Assembly: GCA_003491845.1 (NCBI GenBank)
Contig: DNBN01000096.1
Location: forward strand, 5,156 to 14,159
Direction: 5' to 3'
Length of the DNA: 9,004 nt
Origin: Porticoccaceae bacterium
Lineage (GTDB): Bacteria; Pseudomonadota; Gammaproteobacteria; Pseudomonadales; Porticoccaceae
In this document: piece after piece, positions 1-5,339 of the stretch
Numbering within the stretch: position 1 is the first letter of the stretch
How the letters are laid out: the number at the start of each line of letters is the position of its first letter
Program-made: the position numbers and the translations under genes
The notes under the pieces: generated by a model
Told to the model about the DNA's origin: nothing
The model's database searches: none
Seen by the model: the letters and a program-made list of their open reading frames with translations, nothing else

Positions 1-195
1 CTATTGATGTTTTGTGTCGGTTGTAGAAAAAGATCGCCCACAAAATCGAGCCTCTACAAAGCCCTCTCATTCCTCTTTATCAGCGGTTAAATAGTAATGC
101 TACAAGGTTATCATCAGCCAAGGCGACAGGGGCCAAGTCTGCAAGGCACCATTAGGTCGATTAATAATAATCAATGGCTGATGATAAAAATACGA
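1..195. other. Non-coding stretch left of the gltA terminator; no supportable gene
   Basis: I see no gene I can support here. Three short open stretches touch the left edge. One is a plus frame open from base 1 to a TAA at 88-90 (29 codons), which could be the tail of a gene entering from the left. Another is a minus-strand ATG at 70-68 followed by 23 open codons, but its AGAGGA purine run abuts the ATG with no spacer. The third is a minus-strand GTG at 41-39 with AGAGG about 9 nt upstream, giving 13 codons to the edge. None has a recognisable motif and all are too short to judge. The only firm structure is the inverted repeat at 108-187, listed separately. Confidence 0.5.
108..187. repeat. 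13-bp perfect inverted repeat with 54-nt spacer
   Basis: The left arm TTATCATCAGCCA (108-120) is the exact reverse complement of the right arm TGGCTGATGATAA (175-187). The 54-nt interior contains a smaller inverted repeat, GATTA (159-163) with TAATC (168-172). Transcribed in either direction it would fold as an 80-nt hairpin closed by a 13-bp stem. There is no T-run directly after either arm, so it is not itself a standard intrinsic terminator. It sits beyond the gltA terminator and only 8 nt from it. Read on the plus strand, the hairpin is followed at once by that terminator, an arrangement seen in small RNAs and structured 3' ends. A REP-like or miniature-transposon relic is an alternative. 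The function is unknown; the repeat itself is certain. Confidence 0.7.
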
Positions 196-232
196 GAAAC
201 AAAAAAGGCGGCTTGACTGCCTTTTTTGTTTC
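196..232 (-). terminator. Intrinsic terminator of gltA, probably bidirectional
   Basis: GAAACAAAAAAGGC (196-209) pairs perfectly with GCCTTTTTTGTTTC (219-232), giving a 14-bp stem. A G-U pair (210/218, as read on the plus strand) and a G-C pair (211/217) could extend it, leaving a loop of about 5 nt. The GC-rich top of the stem is followed by six T residues on both strands, so it should stop transcripts from either side. It begins 26 nt past the gltA stop codon, the expected place for the gltA terminator. The plus-strand T-run suggests that it may also end a plus-strand transcript coming from the left of the window. Confidence 0.85.
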
Positions 233-258
233 TGTCACTTACGCTAGTGTAGGGATAA

Positions 259-1545
259 CTAACGCTGTTCTATGGGCGTGTAATCCCTTGCGTCAGCGCC
301 AGTATAAAGCTGACGAGGACGACCAATTCGGTATGGGTTGGTAATCATCTCGTTCCAGTGAGAAATCCAACCTACCGTCCTGCCAGTAGCAAAAATCACA
401 GTGAACATCTCTTCTGGAATACCCATAGCCTTTAAAATGATTCCTGAGTAAAAATCTACATTGGGATACAGTTTTTTACTAACAAAATACTCGTCTTCTA
501 GAGCTATTTTCTCTAGCTTTTTAGCTAATCTAAACAGAGGATCATTTTCCACACCAAGTACCTCGAGAACCTCATCACAGGTTTGGCGCATAACAGTTGC
601 GCGTGGGTCATAATTCTTGTACACACGATGTCCAAATCCCATTAAGCGGAAAGGATCATTTTTATCCTTAGCCTTACTTATATACTCTTCAATGTTGTCT
701 TCGTGCCCAATCTCATCAAGCATACTCAATACAGCTTCATTTGCACCACCATGAGCAGGACCCCACAGAGCGGCAATGCCTGCTGCGATACAGGCAAATG
801 GGTTAGCCCCAGATGAGCCTGCAAGCCTTACAGTAGAGGTTGATGCGTTCTGTTCATGATCTGCATGAAGTAAGAAGATTCTATCCATCGCCTTAGCAAG
901 AGCAGGGTGACAAACATATTTCTCGCAGGGCGTGCCGAACATCATGTGCAGGAAATTTTCAGAATACGACAACGTGTTGTCGGGATAGATATAGGGCTGC
1001 CCAACAAAATGCTTGTAGCACATGGCGGCGATCGTGGGCATCTTAGCTATCAGACGATGCGCAGATATTGATCGATGCTCCTGGTCAGTGATGTCCAATG
1101 AGTCATGATAAAAGGACGACATCGCTCCAACTAGGCTGCAGAGCATAGCCATAGGGTGGGCATCATATCTGAAGCCGCTAATAAAGTGCTCGATTGATCG
1201 GTTCACCATGGTGTGGTATTTGATTGTGTTTTCAAACTCAGCTTTTTGCTCGGCATTGGGTAGAGCCCCCTCGAGCAGAAGATAGCAGGATTCAATGTAG
1301 TCTGATTTTTCCGCAAGCACCTCGATAGGATAGCCACGATGTAACAAGATTCCTTTGTCCCCGTCTATGTAGGTTATGTCTGATTGACAGGCTGCTGTTG
1401 CTGAAAAGCCTGGGTCATAGGTAAAAAACCCATGATTACCCAAAGATCCTATGTCAATAACATCCTGACCCCTAGTACCTTTTAAAACCGGCAGCTCAAT
1501 TGGGTCTGCACCATCAACGGTGAGTGTGGCTTTGCGCTCAGTCAT
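259..1545 (-). CDS. gltA: Citrate synthase, type II (hexameric)
   Basis: Cytoplasmic enzyme that condenses oxaloacetate with acetyl-CoA to citrate and CoA, the entry step of the TCA cycle. The 428-aa length matches E. coli GltA (427 aa). Catalytic residues are visible: His265 in GPAHGGANE, His306 in GFGHRVYK and Asp364 in [21 protein letters not shown] (227-240) is the conserved family block. The beta-rich N-terminal part (about 1-60) and the Cys207 of TPCEKY correspond to features of the Gram-negative hexameric, NADH-inhibited enzymes; in E. coli the equivalent Cys206 lies near the NADH site. Allosteric NADH inhibition is therefore inferred, not shown. The ATG at 1545 is preceded by AAGGA with a 6-nt spacer. 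The gene is transcribed away from sdhC and is followed by a strong terminator, so it is probably monocistronic. The C-terminus ends in TPIEQR with a TAG stop. I see no damage. Confidence 0.97.
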   Translation of the reverse strand: MTERKATLTVDGADPIELPVLKGTRGQDVIDIGSLGNHGFFTYDPGFSATAACQSDITYIDGDKGILLHRGYPIEVLAEKSDYIESCYLLLEGALPNAEQKAEFENTIKYHTMVNRSIEHFISGFRYDAHPMAMLCSLVGAMSSFYHDSLDITDQEHRSISAHRLIAKMPTIAAMCYKHFVGQPYIYPDNTLSYSENFLHMMFGTPCEKYVCHPALAKAMDRIFLLHADHEQNASTSTVRLAGSSGANPFACIAAGIAALWGPAHGGANEAVLSMLDEIGHEDNIEEYISKAKDKNDPFRLMGFGHRVYKNYDPRATVMRQTCDEVLEVLGVENDPLFRLAKKLEKIALEDEYFVSKKLYPNVDFYSGIILKAMGIPEEMFTVIFATGRTVGWISHWNEMITNPYRIGRPRQLYTGADARDYTPIEQR

Positions 1546-1590
1546 GCTTAATCCTTAAAAATCAGTTTGTCGTGGGCAAAAATATCGTCC

Positions 1591-1604
1591 ACAACTATAG
1601 TTGT
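1591..1604. promoter_or_regulatory. 14-bp perfect palindrome over the gltA -10 element
   Basis: ACAACTATAGTTGT is its own reverse complement over 14 bases and fully covers the predicted gltA -10 hexamer (1594-1599). A dimeric regulator bound here would block RNA polymerase, so it is a candidate operator. The overlap with an AT-rich -10 could be coincidence, because TATA is itself palindromic and part of the symmetry comes for free. No known regulator consensus was recognised. Confidence 0.45.
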
Positions 1605-1621
1605 TAAGTAGCAATTGTCAA
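1594..1621 (-). promoter_or_regulatory. Sigma70 promoter of gltA
   Basis: On the minus strand a perfect -35 TTGACA (1621-1616) is separated by 16 nt from a -10 TATAGT (1599-1594, five of six consensus bases). Transcription would start near 1587, giving a leader of about 40 nt before the gltA ATG at 1545. This is the best promoter match in the window and stands where a gltA promoter is expected. The start site is inferred. Confidence 0.75.
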
Positions 1622-1673
1622 CTAGTGGACACTTTTAAACCATCGCCAAGGTGGATATTTGGCTATATTCAGT

Positions 1674-1694
1674 CTATTTTAAATAGTCACTATT
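1674..1694. promoter_or_regulatory. Two overlapping palindromes, possible operator
   Basis: CTATTTTAAATAG (1674-1686) and AATAGTCACTATT (1682-1694) are each palindromes with 6-bp arms and a single central base, and they share the AATAG segment. The block is 53-73 bp upstream of the gltA -35 and about 140 bp upstream of the sdhC -35. A tandem or alternative dimer site is one reading; AT-rich chance symmetry is the other. No regulator is assigned. Confidence 0.35.
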
Positions 1695-1794
1695 ACTTCT
1701 TCGAATGGGCCGTTGGCCACCTTGTGCAGTAAACAGGGTATAGAGATCTAGTAGTAGAGGAAAAAGGCGCGCAAGCGAAAGTAAAGCGGTTATC

Positions 1795-1810
1795 CTGTCT
1801 GAAAAGACAG
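1795..1810. promoter_or_regulatory. Inverted repeat CTGTCT-GAAA-AGACAG upstream of the sdhC promoter
   Basis: CTGTCT (1795-1800) and AGACAG (1805-1810) are exact inverted repeats around GAAA. As DNA this is a 16-bp operator-like dyad ending 20 bp upstream of the predicted sdhC -35 (1831), a typical activator position. As plus-strand RNA it would be a 6-bp hairpin with a GNRA-type GAAA tetraloop, but it lies outside the predicted sdh transcript. No T-run follows, so it is not a terminator. No known regulator is assigned. Confidence 0.4.
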
Positions 1811-1830
1811 CAGATTTCGTGTATTGATAA

Positions 1831-1859
1831 TTGAATTTGCAGGTCTATTTGGCTATACT
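1831..1859 (+). promoter_or_regulatory. Sigma70 promoter of the sdhCDAB(-sucAB) operon
   Basis: TTGAAT (1831-1836, four of six -35 bases) is followed after exactly 17 nt by TATACT (1854-1859, five of six -10 bases). A start near 1866 would give a leader of about 108 nt before the sdhC GTG. The -10 overlaps one copy of the TATTTGGCTATA repeat. I saw no better plus-strand promoter nearer to sdhC; TTGCAT (1881) with AATAAT (1903) is a weaker match. The start site is inferred. Confidence 0.6.
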
Positions 1860-1962
1860 AAGTAGGCTAAAAAGGGCACTTTGCATTACCAGACGAAGGC
1901 CAAATAATTTTCATTTTAAACAGCATTTTTAACAACGCGTTTCTGACTTGTCAAAGCGCCAT

Positions 1963-1979
1963 AAGGACTATGTGTGGTG
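1963..1979 (+). promoter_or_regulatory. Ribosome binding site and tandem GTG starts of sdhC
   Basis: AAGGA (1963-1967) is the Shine-Dalgarno sequence. In the sdhC frame there are two adjacent GTG codons, at 1974 (6-nt spacing) and 1977 (9-nt spacing), and an in-frame TAA at 1962-1964 rules out anything further upstream. An out-of-frame ATG at 1970 is only 2 nt from the Shine-Dalgarno and opens a 4-codon frame (MCGE) that stops at 1984. sdhC therefore has to start at a GTG. Confidence 0.75.
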
Positions 1980-2360
1980 AATAAAAAAAGACCTGTTAAT
2001 TTAGATTTTTCAACCATGAGCTTGCCTGTAACCTCAATTGTATCTATCACCCATAGACTCTCAGGCGTAATTTTGTTTTTTGCGGTAGGCGTGATGCTTT
2101 GGGTGTTAGACACTAGCCTTGCCTCGAAGGAGAGTTTTTTTAATTTGAAAGCTATCCTTGGACATCCCGTTTCTCAACTTGTTATTTGGGCCAGTTTGGC
2201 CGCTCTGGCATATCACATGATCGCGGGGATTAGGCATTTAATCATGGATTTTGGTGTCGGTGAAGATAGCTTTAATAGTGGCCGTGTAAGTGCGTGGGGG
2301 GCTGCGGGAGTTGCGGCAATTGTTATAACCTTTATTACAGTTTGGATTTTCCTATGGTAA
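1974..2360 (+). CDS. sdhC: Succinate dehydrogenase cytochrome b556 subunit
   Basis: Large membrane anchor of complex II; with SdhD it holds heme b and the ubiquinone site in the inner membrane. The 128-aa length matches E. coli SdhC (129 aa). The RPVNLDF opening, the SITHRLSG block (24-31) and YHMIAGIRHLIMDFG (80-94) are family signatures. His81 corresponds to the axial heme ligand His84 of E. coli; Ser24 and Arg28 correspond to its quinone-site residues Ser27 and Arg31. Three membrane segments are seen at about 22-46, 65-85 and 108-128. The start is GTG at 1974 or 1977, with a difference of one residue. The last seven bases overlap the start of sdhD, so the two anchors are probably translationally coupled. 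First gene of the operon, behind a predicted leader of about 108 nt. Confidence 0.95.
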   Translation: MVNKKRPVNLDFSTMSLPVTSIVSITHRLSGVILFFAVGVMLWVLDTSLASKESFFNLKAILGHPVSQLVIWASLAALAYHMIAGIRHLIMDFGVGEDSFNSGRVSAWGAAGVAAIVITFITVWIFLW

Positions 2361-2722
2361 CTTCAGTTACAAGTTTTGGGCGCAGTGGGCTGTCCGATTG
2401 GTTGGTGCAGCGAGTGACAGCAATCGTCATGGCGCTGTATGTTTTTTTTATAGTCGCTTTCTTACTGGTTAATCCTGATCTGGATTATAACCAGTGGGCA
2501 GCGCTTCATGAATCCTTGCCTATGCGGATGTTTAGTTTGCTGACTATGATTTCTATCGCGGCACATGCCTGGATTGGAATGTGGTGTGTCTTGACAGATT
2601 ATATTACCGTCCGAATGATTGGCCCAAAAGCCACTGCGATTCGTATCTTTTTTCAGCTGGGCATGATTTCCATGACTCTGCTGTATTTATTGTGGGCTAT
2701 TGATATTCTCTGGGGAATTTAA
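2354..2722 (+). CDS. sdhD: Succinate dehydrogenase membrane anchor subunit
   Basis: Small membrane anchor of complex II, partner of SdhC. The product is 122 aa (E. coli SdhD is 115 aa). His71 in AAHAWIGMW is the second axial heme b ligand, and Asp82-Tyr83 in LTDYITVR match the E. coli quinone-site Asp82 and Tyr83, with identical numbering. Three membrane segments lie at about 20-39, 58-80 and 96-120. I chose ATG 2354 rather than the open frame reaching back to about 2294, because the upstream part is a shadow of sdhC and [20 protein letters not shown] gives the family-like N-terminus with its [13 protein letters not shown] block. The ATG lies inside the end of sdhC (overlap 2354-2360), implying coupling. 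It stops 4 nt before sdhA. Confidence 0.94.
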   Translation: MVTSVTSFGRSGLSDWLVQRVTAIVMALYVFFIVAFLLVNPDLDYNQWAALHESLPMRMFSLLTMISIAAHAWIGMWCVLTDYITVRMIGPKATAIRIFFQLGMISMTLLYLLWAIDILWGI

Positions 2723-2726
2723 GTAC

Positions 2727-4499
2727 ATGGCTAATATTAGAACAATGAGTTTTGACGCAGTTATTGTAGGCGGCGGCGGCTCAGGCATGCGCGCGGCACT
2801 TCAGTTGGCGCAATCAGGTTACAAAACAGCGGTAATCACCAAAGTTTTTCCAACACGTTCGCATACTGTGTCCGCTCAAGGCGGCATTACCTGCGCGATT
2901 GCCAGTGATGATCCAAATGATCAGTGGCAGTGGCACATGTATGACACAATCAAGGGGTCTGATTATATTGGTGACCAAGAGGCGATCGAGTATATGTGTC
3001 AAACGGGTCCTGAGGCTATATTTGAGCTAGAGCATATGGGATTGCCGTTTTCACGCACTAAAGAAGGGCGAATATATCAGCGCCCTTTTGGTGGGCAATC
3101 AAAAGACTTTGGAGCAGGTGGTCAGGCGGCTAGAACCTGTGCGGCTGCGGATCGTACTGGGCACGCATTACTTCATACGCTTTATCAGGGTAATCTAAAA
3201 AATAAAACGGTATTTTTGAATGAATGGTTCGCTGTAGACATAGTCAAAAACGCTGATGGTGCGGTAGTTGGTGTAGTTGCAATTAATATTGAATCTGGCG
3301 AATCAGTATATGTAAAATCTAAAGCAACAGTATTTGCGACTGGTGGTGCCGGACGAATATATGCGTCAACTACCAACGCTCATATTTGTACTGGTGATGG
3401 TGTAGGGATGGCACTCAGGGCAGGCTTTCCAGTTCAAGATATTGAGATGTGGCAGTTTCACCCTACCGGTATTCATGGGGCAGGGACTCTGGTCACAGAG
3501 GGTTGTCGGGGTGAGGGTGGTTACCTGATAAATAAAGATGGTGAGCGTTTTATGGAGCGCTATGCTCCCAATGCTAAAGATCTCGCGGGTAGAGATGTAG
3601 TGGCGCGCTCTATGGTCTTGGAAATTCTCGAAGGAAGAGGATGTGGGCCAGAGGGTGATCATGTATATCTAAAGCTTGACCATTTAGGGGAAGAAGCACT
3701 AAACGCTAAATTGCCGGGTATTTTGGAGTTGTCTCGAACCTTTGCTCATGCAGATCCCGTCAAGGAGCCTATTCCGGTAGTGCCAACCTGCCATTATATG
3801 ATGGGTGGGATACCAACAAATGTAGACGGCCAGGCTTTAACAGTGGATCGTGAAGGAAATGACCAGGTGATCGAAGGCTTCTATGCGTGTGGTGAGGCTG
3901 CCTGCGTTTCCGTGCATGGCGCCAACCGATTGGGTGGTAATTCATTGCTAGATTTAGTGGTGTTTGGCCGTGCTTCAGGTATTTTTATCGAGAAGCAGCT
4001 TCGAGAGGGCATTACCTTGAAGGACGCAACTGATGAAGATATTCAGCGAGCTATGGTCAACTTAGATCGTATTAACCAATCTGCTGACGGTGAGAATGCG
4101 TCAGTATTGCGCGCCGAGTTGCAGTCTATTATGCAGAATTACTTTGGTGTTTTCCGTCGGGGTGATTATATGAAGTTGGGTGTTGAAAAGCTTGATAAGT
4201 TGCGGGTACGAGTTGAGAACGTCTATCTTGATGATAAGAGTAATGCGTTTAATACAGCAAGAATTGAAGCGTTAGAGTTGCTTAACCTGTTTGAGACTGC
4301 CTATGCCACTGCCATTGCTGCAGAGGGGCGAACTGAAAGTCGTGGTGCCCATGCGCGAGAGGATTTCCAAGACCGTGATGATGAAAACTGGCTGTGTCAC
4401 TCAATATATTTCCCAGGAAGTAAAGAAATAGGTAAGCGGCCGGTGAACTTTACCTTGAAGACGCGTGAACCCTTCGAACCTAAAATACGTACCTATTAA
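2727..4499 (+). CDS. sdhA: Succinate dehydrogenase flavoprotein subunit
   Basis: Catalytic subunit of complex II on the cytoplasmic face; oxidises succinate to fumarate with covalently bound FAD. The product is 590 aa (E. coli SdhA is 588 aa) and aligns throughout from memory. The FAD-binding GGGGSG is at 15-20, and His46 in [10 protein letters not shown] is the covalent FAD attachment residue. The active site is complete: His245 in FHPTG, Arg289 in LAGRDVV (the proton-shuttle arginine), His356 in CHYMMGG and Arg401 in GANRLGGNS. The C-terminus has the conserved [17 protein letters not shown] block and ends KIRTY, as in E. coli. I chose ATG 2727, with GGGGA about 10 nt upstream, over an upstream ATA/ATT-type extension into sdhD, because [18 protein letters not shown] matches the family N-terminus. 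It lies 4 nt after sdhD and 26 nt before sdhB. Confidence 0.97.
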   Translation: MANIRTMSFDAVIVGGGGSGMRAALQLAQSGYKTAVITKVFPTRSHTVSAQGGITCAIASDDPNDQWQWHMYDTIKGSDYIGDQEAIEYMCQTGPEAIFELEHMGLPFSRTKEGRIYQRPFGGQSKDFGAGGQAARTCAAADRTGHALLHTLYQGNLKNKTVFLNEWFAVDIVKNADGAVVGVVAINIESGESVYVKSKATVFATGGAGRIYASTTNAHICTGDGVGMALRAGFPVQDIEMWQFHPTGIHGAGTLVTEGCRGEGGYLINKDGERFMERYAPNAKDLAGRDVVARSMVLEILEGRGCGPEGDHVYLKLDHLGEEALNAKLPGILELSRTFAHADPVKEPIPVVPTCHYMMGGIPTNVDGQALTVDREGNDQVIEGFYACGEAACVSVHGANRLGGNSLLDLVVFGRASGIFIEKQLREGITLKDATDEDIQRAMVNLDRINQSADGENASVLRAELQSIMQNYFGVFRRGDYMKLGVEKLDKLRVRVENVYLDDKSNAFNTARIEALELLNLFETAYATAIAAEGRTESRGAHAREDFQDRDDENWLCHSIYFPGSKEIGKRPVNFTLKTREPFEPKIRTY

Positions 4500-4525
4500 C
4501 AATATTTGAATAGATTGAGATTTTT

Positions 4526-5230
4526 ATGCTGAATGTAAGTATTTACCGCTACAACCCAGAAGTTGACGCTGAACCATTTATGCAAGACTTTAAGTTTGAT
4601 GCCCAAGGCAAAGATCTTATGGTGCTGGATGTGTTGGAAAAATTAAAGGTCGAAGATCCTTCATTGGTCTTCCGTCGGTCATGTCGAGAGGGCGTCTGCG
4701 GCTCAGATGGAGTTAACATTTCAGGTAAGAATGGCTTGGCCTGCATAACTCCATTGTCAGAAGCGGTAAAAGGCAACAAACTTGTTATTCGACCTCTGCC
4801 AGGATTGCCTGTAATACGAGATCTTGTCATCGATATGACGCAATTTTATGCTCAGTATGAGAAGATTCAGCCCTACATGATTAATAATTCGCCAGCACCT
4901 GCTATAGAAAGGCTTCAGAGCCCGGAAGAGAGAGCTAAGCTGGATGGGCTTTATGAGTGTATTCTCTGTGCCTGTTGTTCCACCGCCTGTCCTTCATTTT
5001 GGTGGAACCCAGAAAAGTTTATTGGCCCGTCGGGGTTGCTTCAGGCTTATCGCTTTCTTGCTGATAGCAGAGACACGGCAACAGAAGAACGTTTGTCTAA
5101 ATTAGATGATCCTTTCAGTGTATTTCGCTGTCACGGTATCATGAATTGTGTGCAGGTATGCCCTAAAGGCCTTAATCCGACTAAAGCTATTGGCCATATT
5201 CGCAATATGTTGATTCGTAGCGCAACATAA
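4526..5230 (+). CDS. sdhB: Succinate dehydrogenase iron-sulfur subunit
   Basis: Electron-transfer subunit of complex II, carrying electrons from FAD in SdhA to quinone at the SdhC/SdhD interface. The 234-aa product (E. coli 238 aa) has an N-terminal 2Fe-2S ferredoxin domain (about 1-105) with ligands Cys53, Cys58, Asp61 and Cys73; the Asp in place of the usual Cys is a feature shared with E. coli SdhB. The C-terminal domain has the 4Fe-4S ligands Cys145, Cys148, Cys151 and Cys212 and the 3Fe-4S ligands Cys155, Cys202 and Cys208. Trp160 and His203 match the quinone-site Trp164 and His207 of E. coli. The Shine-Dalgarno is weak (GAGA at 4517-4520, 5 nt from the ATG), which may lower its translation unless it is helped by ribosomes finishing sdhA 26 nt upstream. 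Confidence 0.97.
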   Translation: MLNVSIYRYNPEVDAEPFMQDFKFDAQGKDLMVLDVLEKLKVEDPSLVFRRSCREGVCGSDGVNISGKNGLACITPLSEAVKGNKLVIRPLPGLPVIRDLVIDMTQFYAQYEKIQPYMINNSPAPAIERLQSPEERAKLDGLYECILCACCSTACPSFWWNPEKFIGPSGLLQAYRFLADSRDTATEERLSKLDDPFSVFRCHGIMNCVQVCPKGLNPTKAIGHIRNMLIRSAT

Positions 5231-5339
5231 TTGACTGTGTGTAGCATAAAAGCACTATTTTGCTGATATTTTACTAGCCGTGGAGCTCGAACGCCTTTAA
5301 AATGGCGGCAAAATTTGCACTCAAAAGGACATATCATTA
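5231..5339 (+). other. sdhB-sucA intergenic gap with no convincing terminator
   Basis: This 109-nt spacer is the largest gap within the plus-strand cluster. It holds two weak stem candidates: AGCATAAAA (5243-5251) with TTTTGCT (5258-5264), bulged, and CGCC (5292-5295) with GGCG (5304-5307). Neither is followed by a T-run, so I expect read-through from sdh into suc, as known in E. coli. TTGACT at 5231 is a good -35 but has no -10 at proper spacing; TGATATTTT (5264-5272) resembles an extended -10 without a -35. A separate sucA promoter is possible but unproven. AGGA (5326-5329), 10 nt before the ATG, is the sucA ribosome binding site. Confidence 0.5.

Larger units (their letters stand above)
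1656..1906. repeat. Three copies of TATTTGGC in the gltA-sdhC control region
   Basis: A 12-mer, TATTTGGCTATA, occurs exactly at 1656-1667 and again at 1846-1857, 190 bp apart on the same strand. Its first eight bases, TATTTGGC, recur inverted at 1899-1906 (GCCAAATA on the plus strand). The second copy overlaps the predicted sdhC -10, the third would lie in the sdhC leader, and the first lies about 70-80 bp upstream of the gltA start site. In addition GCCAA (1645-1649) faces TTGGC (1659-1663), making the first copy half of an inverted pair. Such spacing would suit a regulator shared by both promoters; no known binding consensus was recognised. Confidence 0.5.

Noticed and set aside
1..90. Partial genes at the left edge (plus frame ending at 88-90; minus frames from 70 or 41)
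   Set aside because: Each is under 30 codons with no recognisable motif; sequence left of the window is needed to decide.
1822..1837. FNR or ArcA box around ATTGATAATTGAAT
   Set aside because: Only one TTGAT half-site is present and the second half does not fit either consensus.
1916..2113. Minus-strand open frame of 65 codons across the sdhC start
   Set aside because: It overlaps the sdhC start and leader antisense, has no recognisable domain, and sdhC is clearly real.
2294..2353. Upstream extension of the sdhD reading frame inside sdhC
   Set aside because: The extra 20 residues are out-of-frame sdhC sequence, and ATG 2354 gives the family N-terminus.
2814..3662. Several minus-strand open frames antisense to sdhA
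   Set aside because: They are shadows of the strongly conserved SdhA frame and have no motifs or ribosome binding sites of their own.
5231..5272. sucA-specific sigma70 promoter (TTGACT at 5231, or extended -10 TGATATTTT at 5264)
   Set aside because: The -35 has no matching -10 at 16-18 nt and the extended -10 has no -35, so it was not called as a feature.
4549..5337. Minus-strand open frames antisense to sdhB and the sdhB-sucA gap
   Set aside because: Shadow frames; SdhB carries every cluster ligand in the plus frame.
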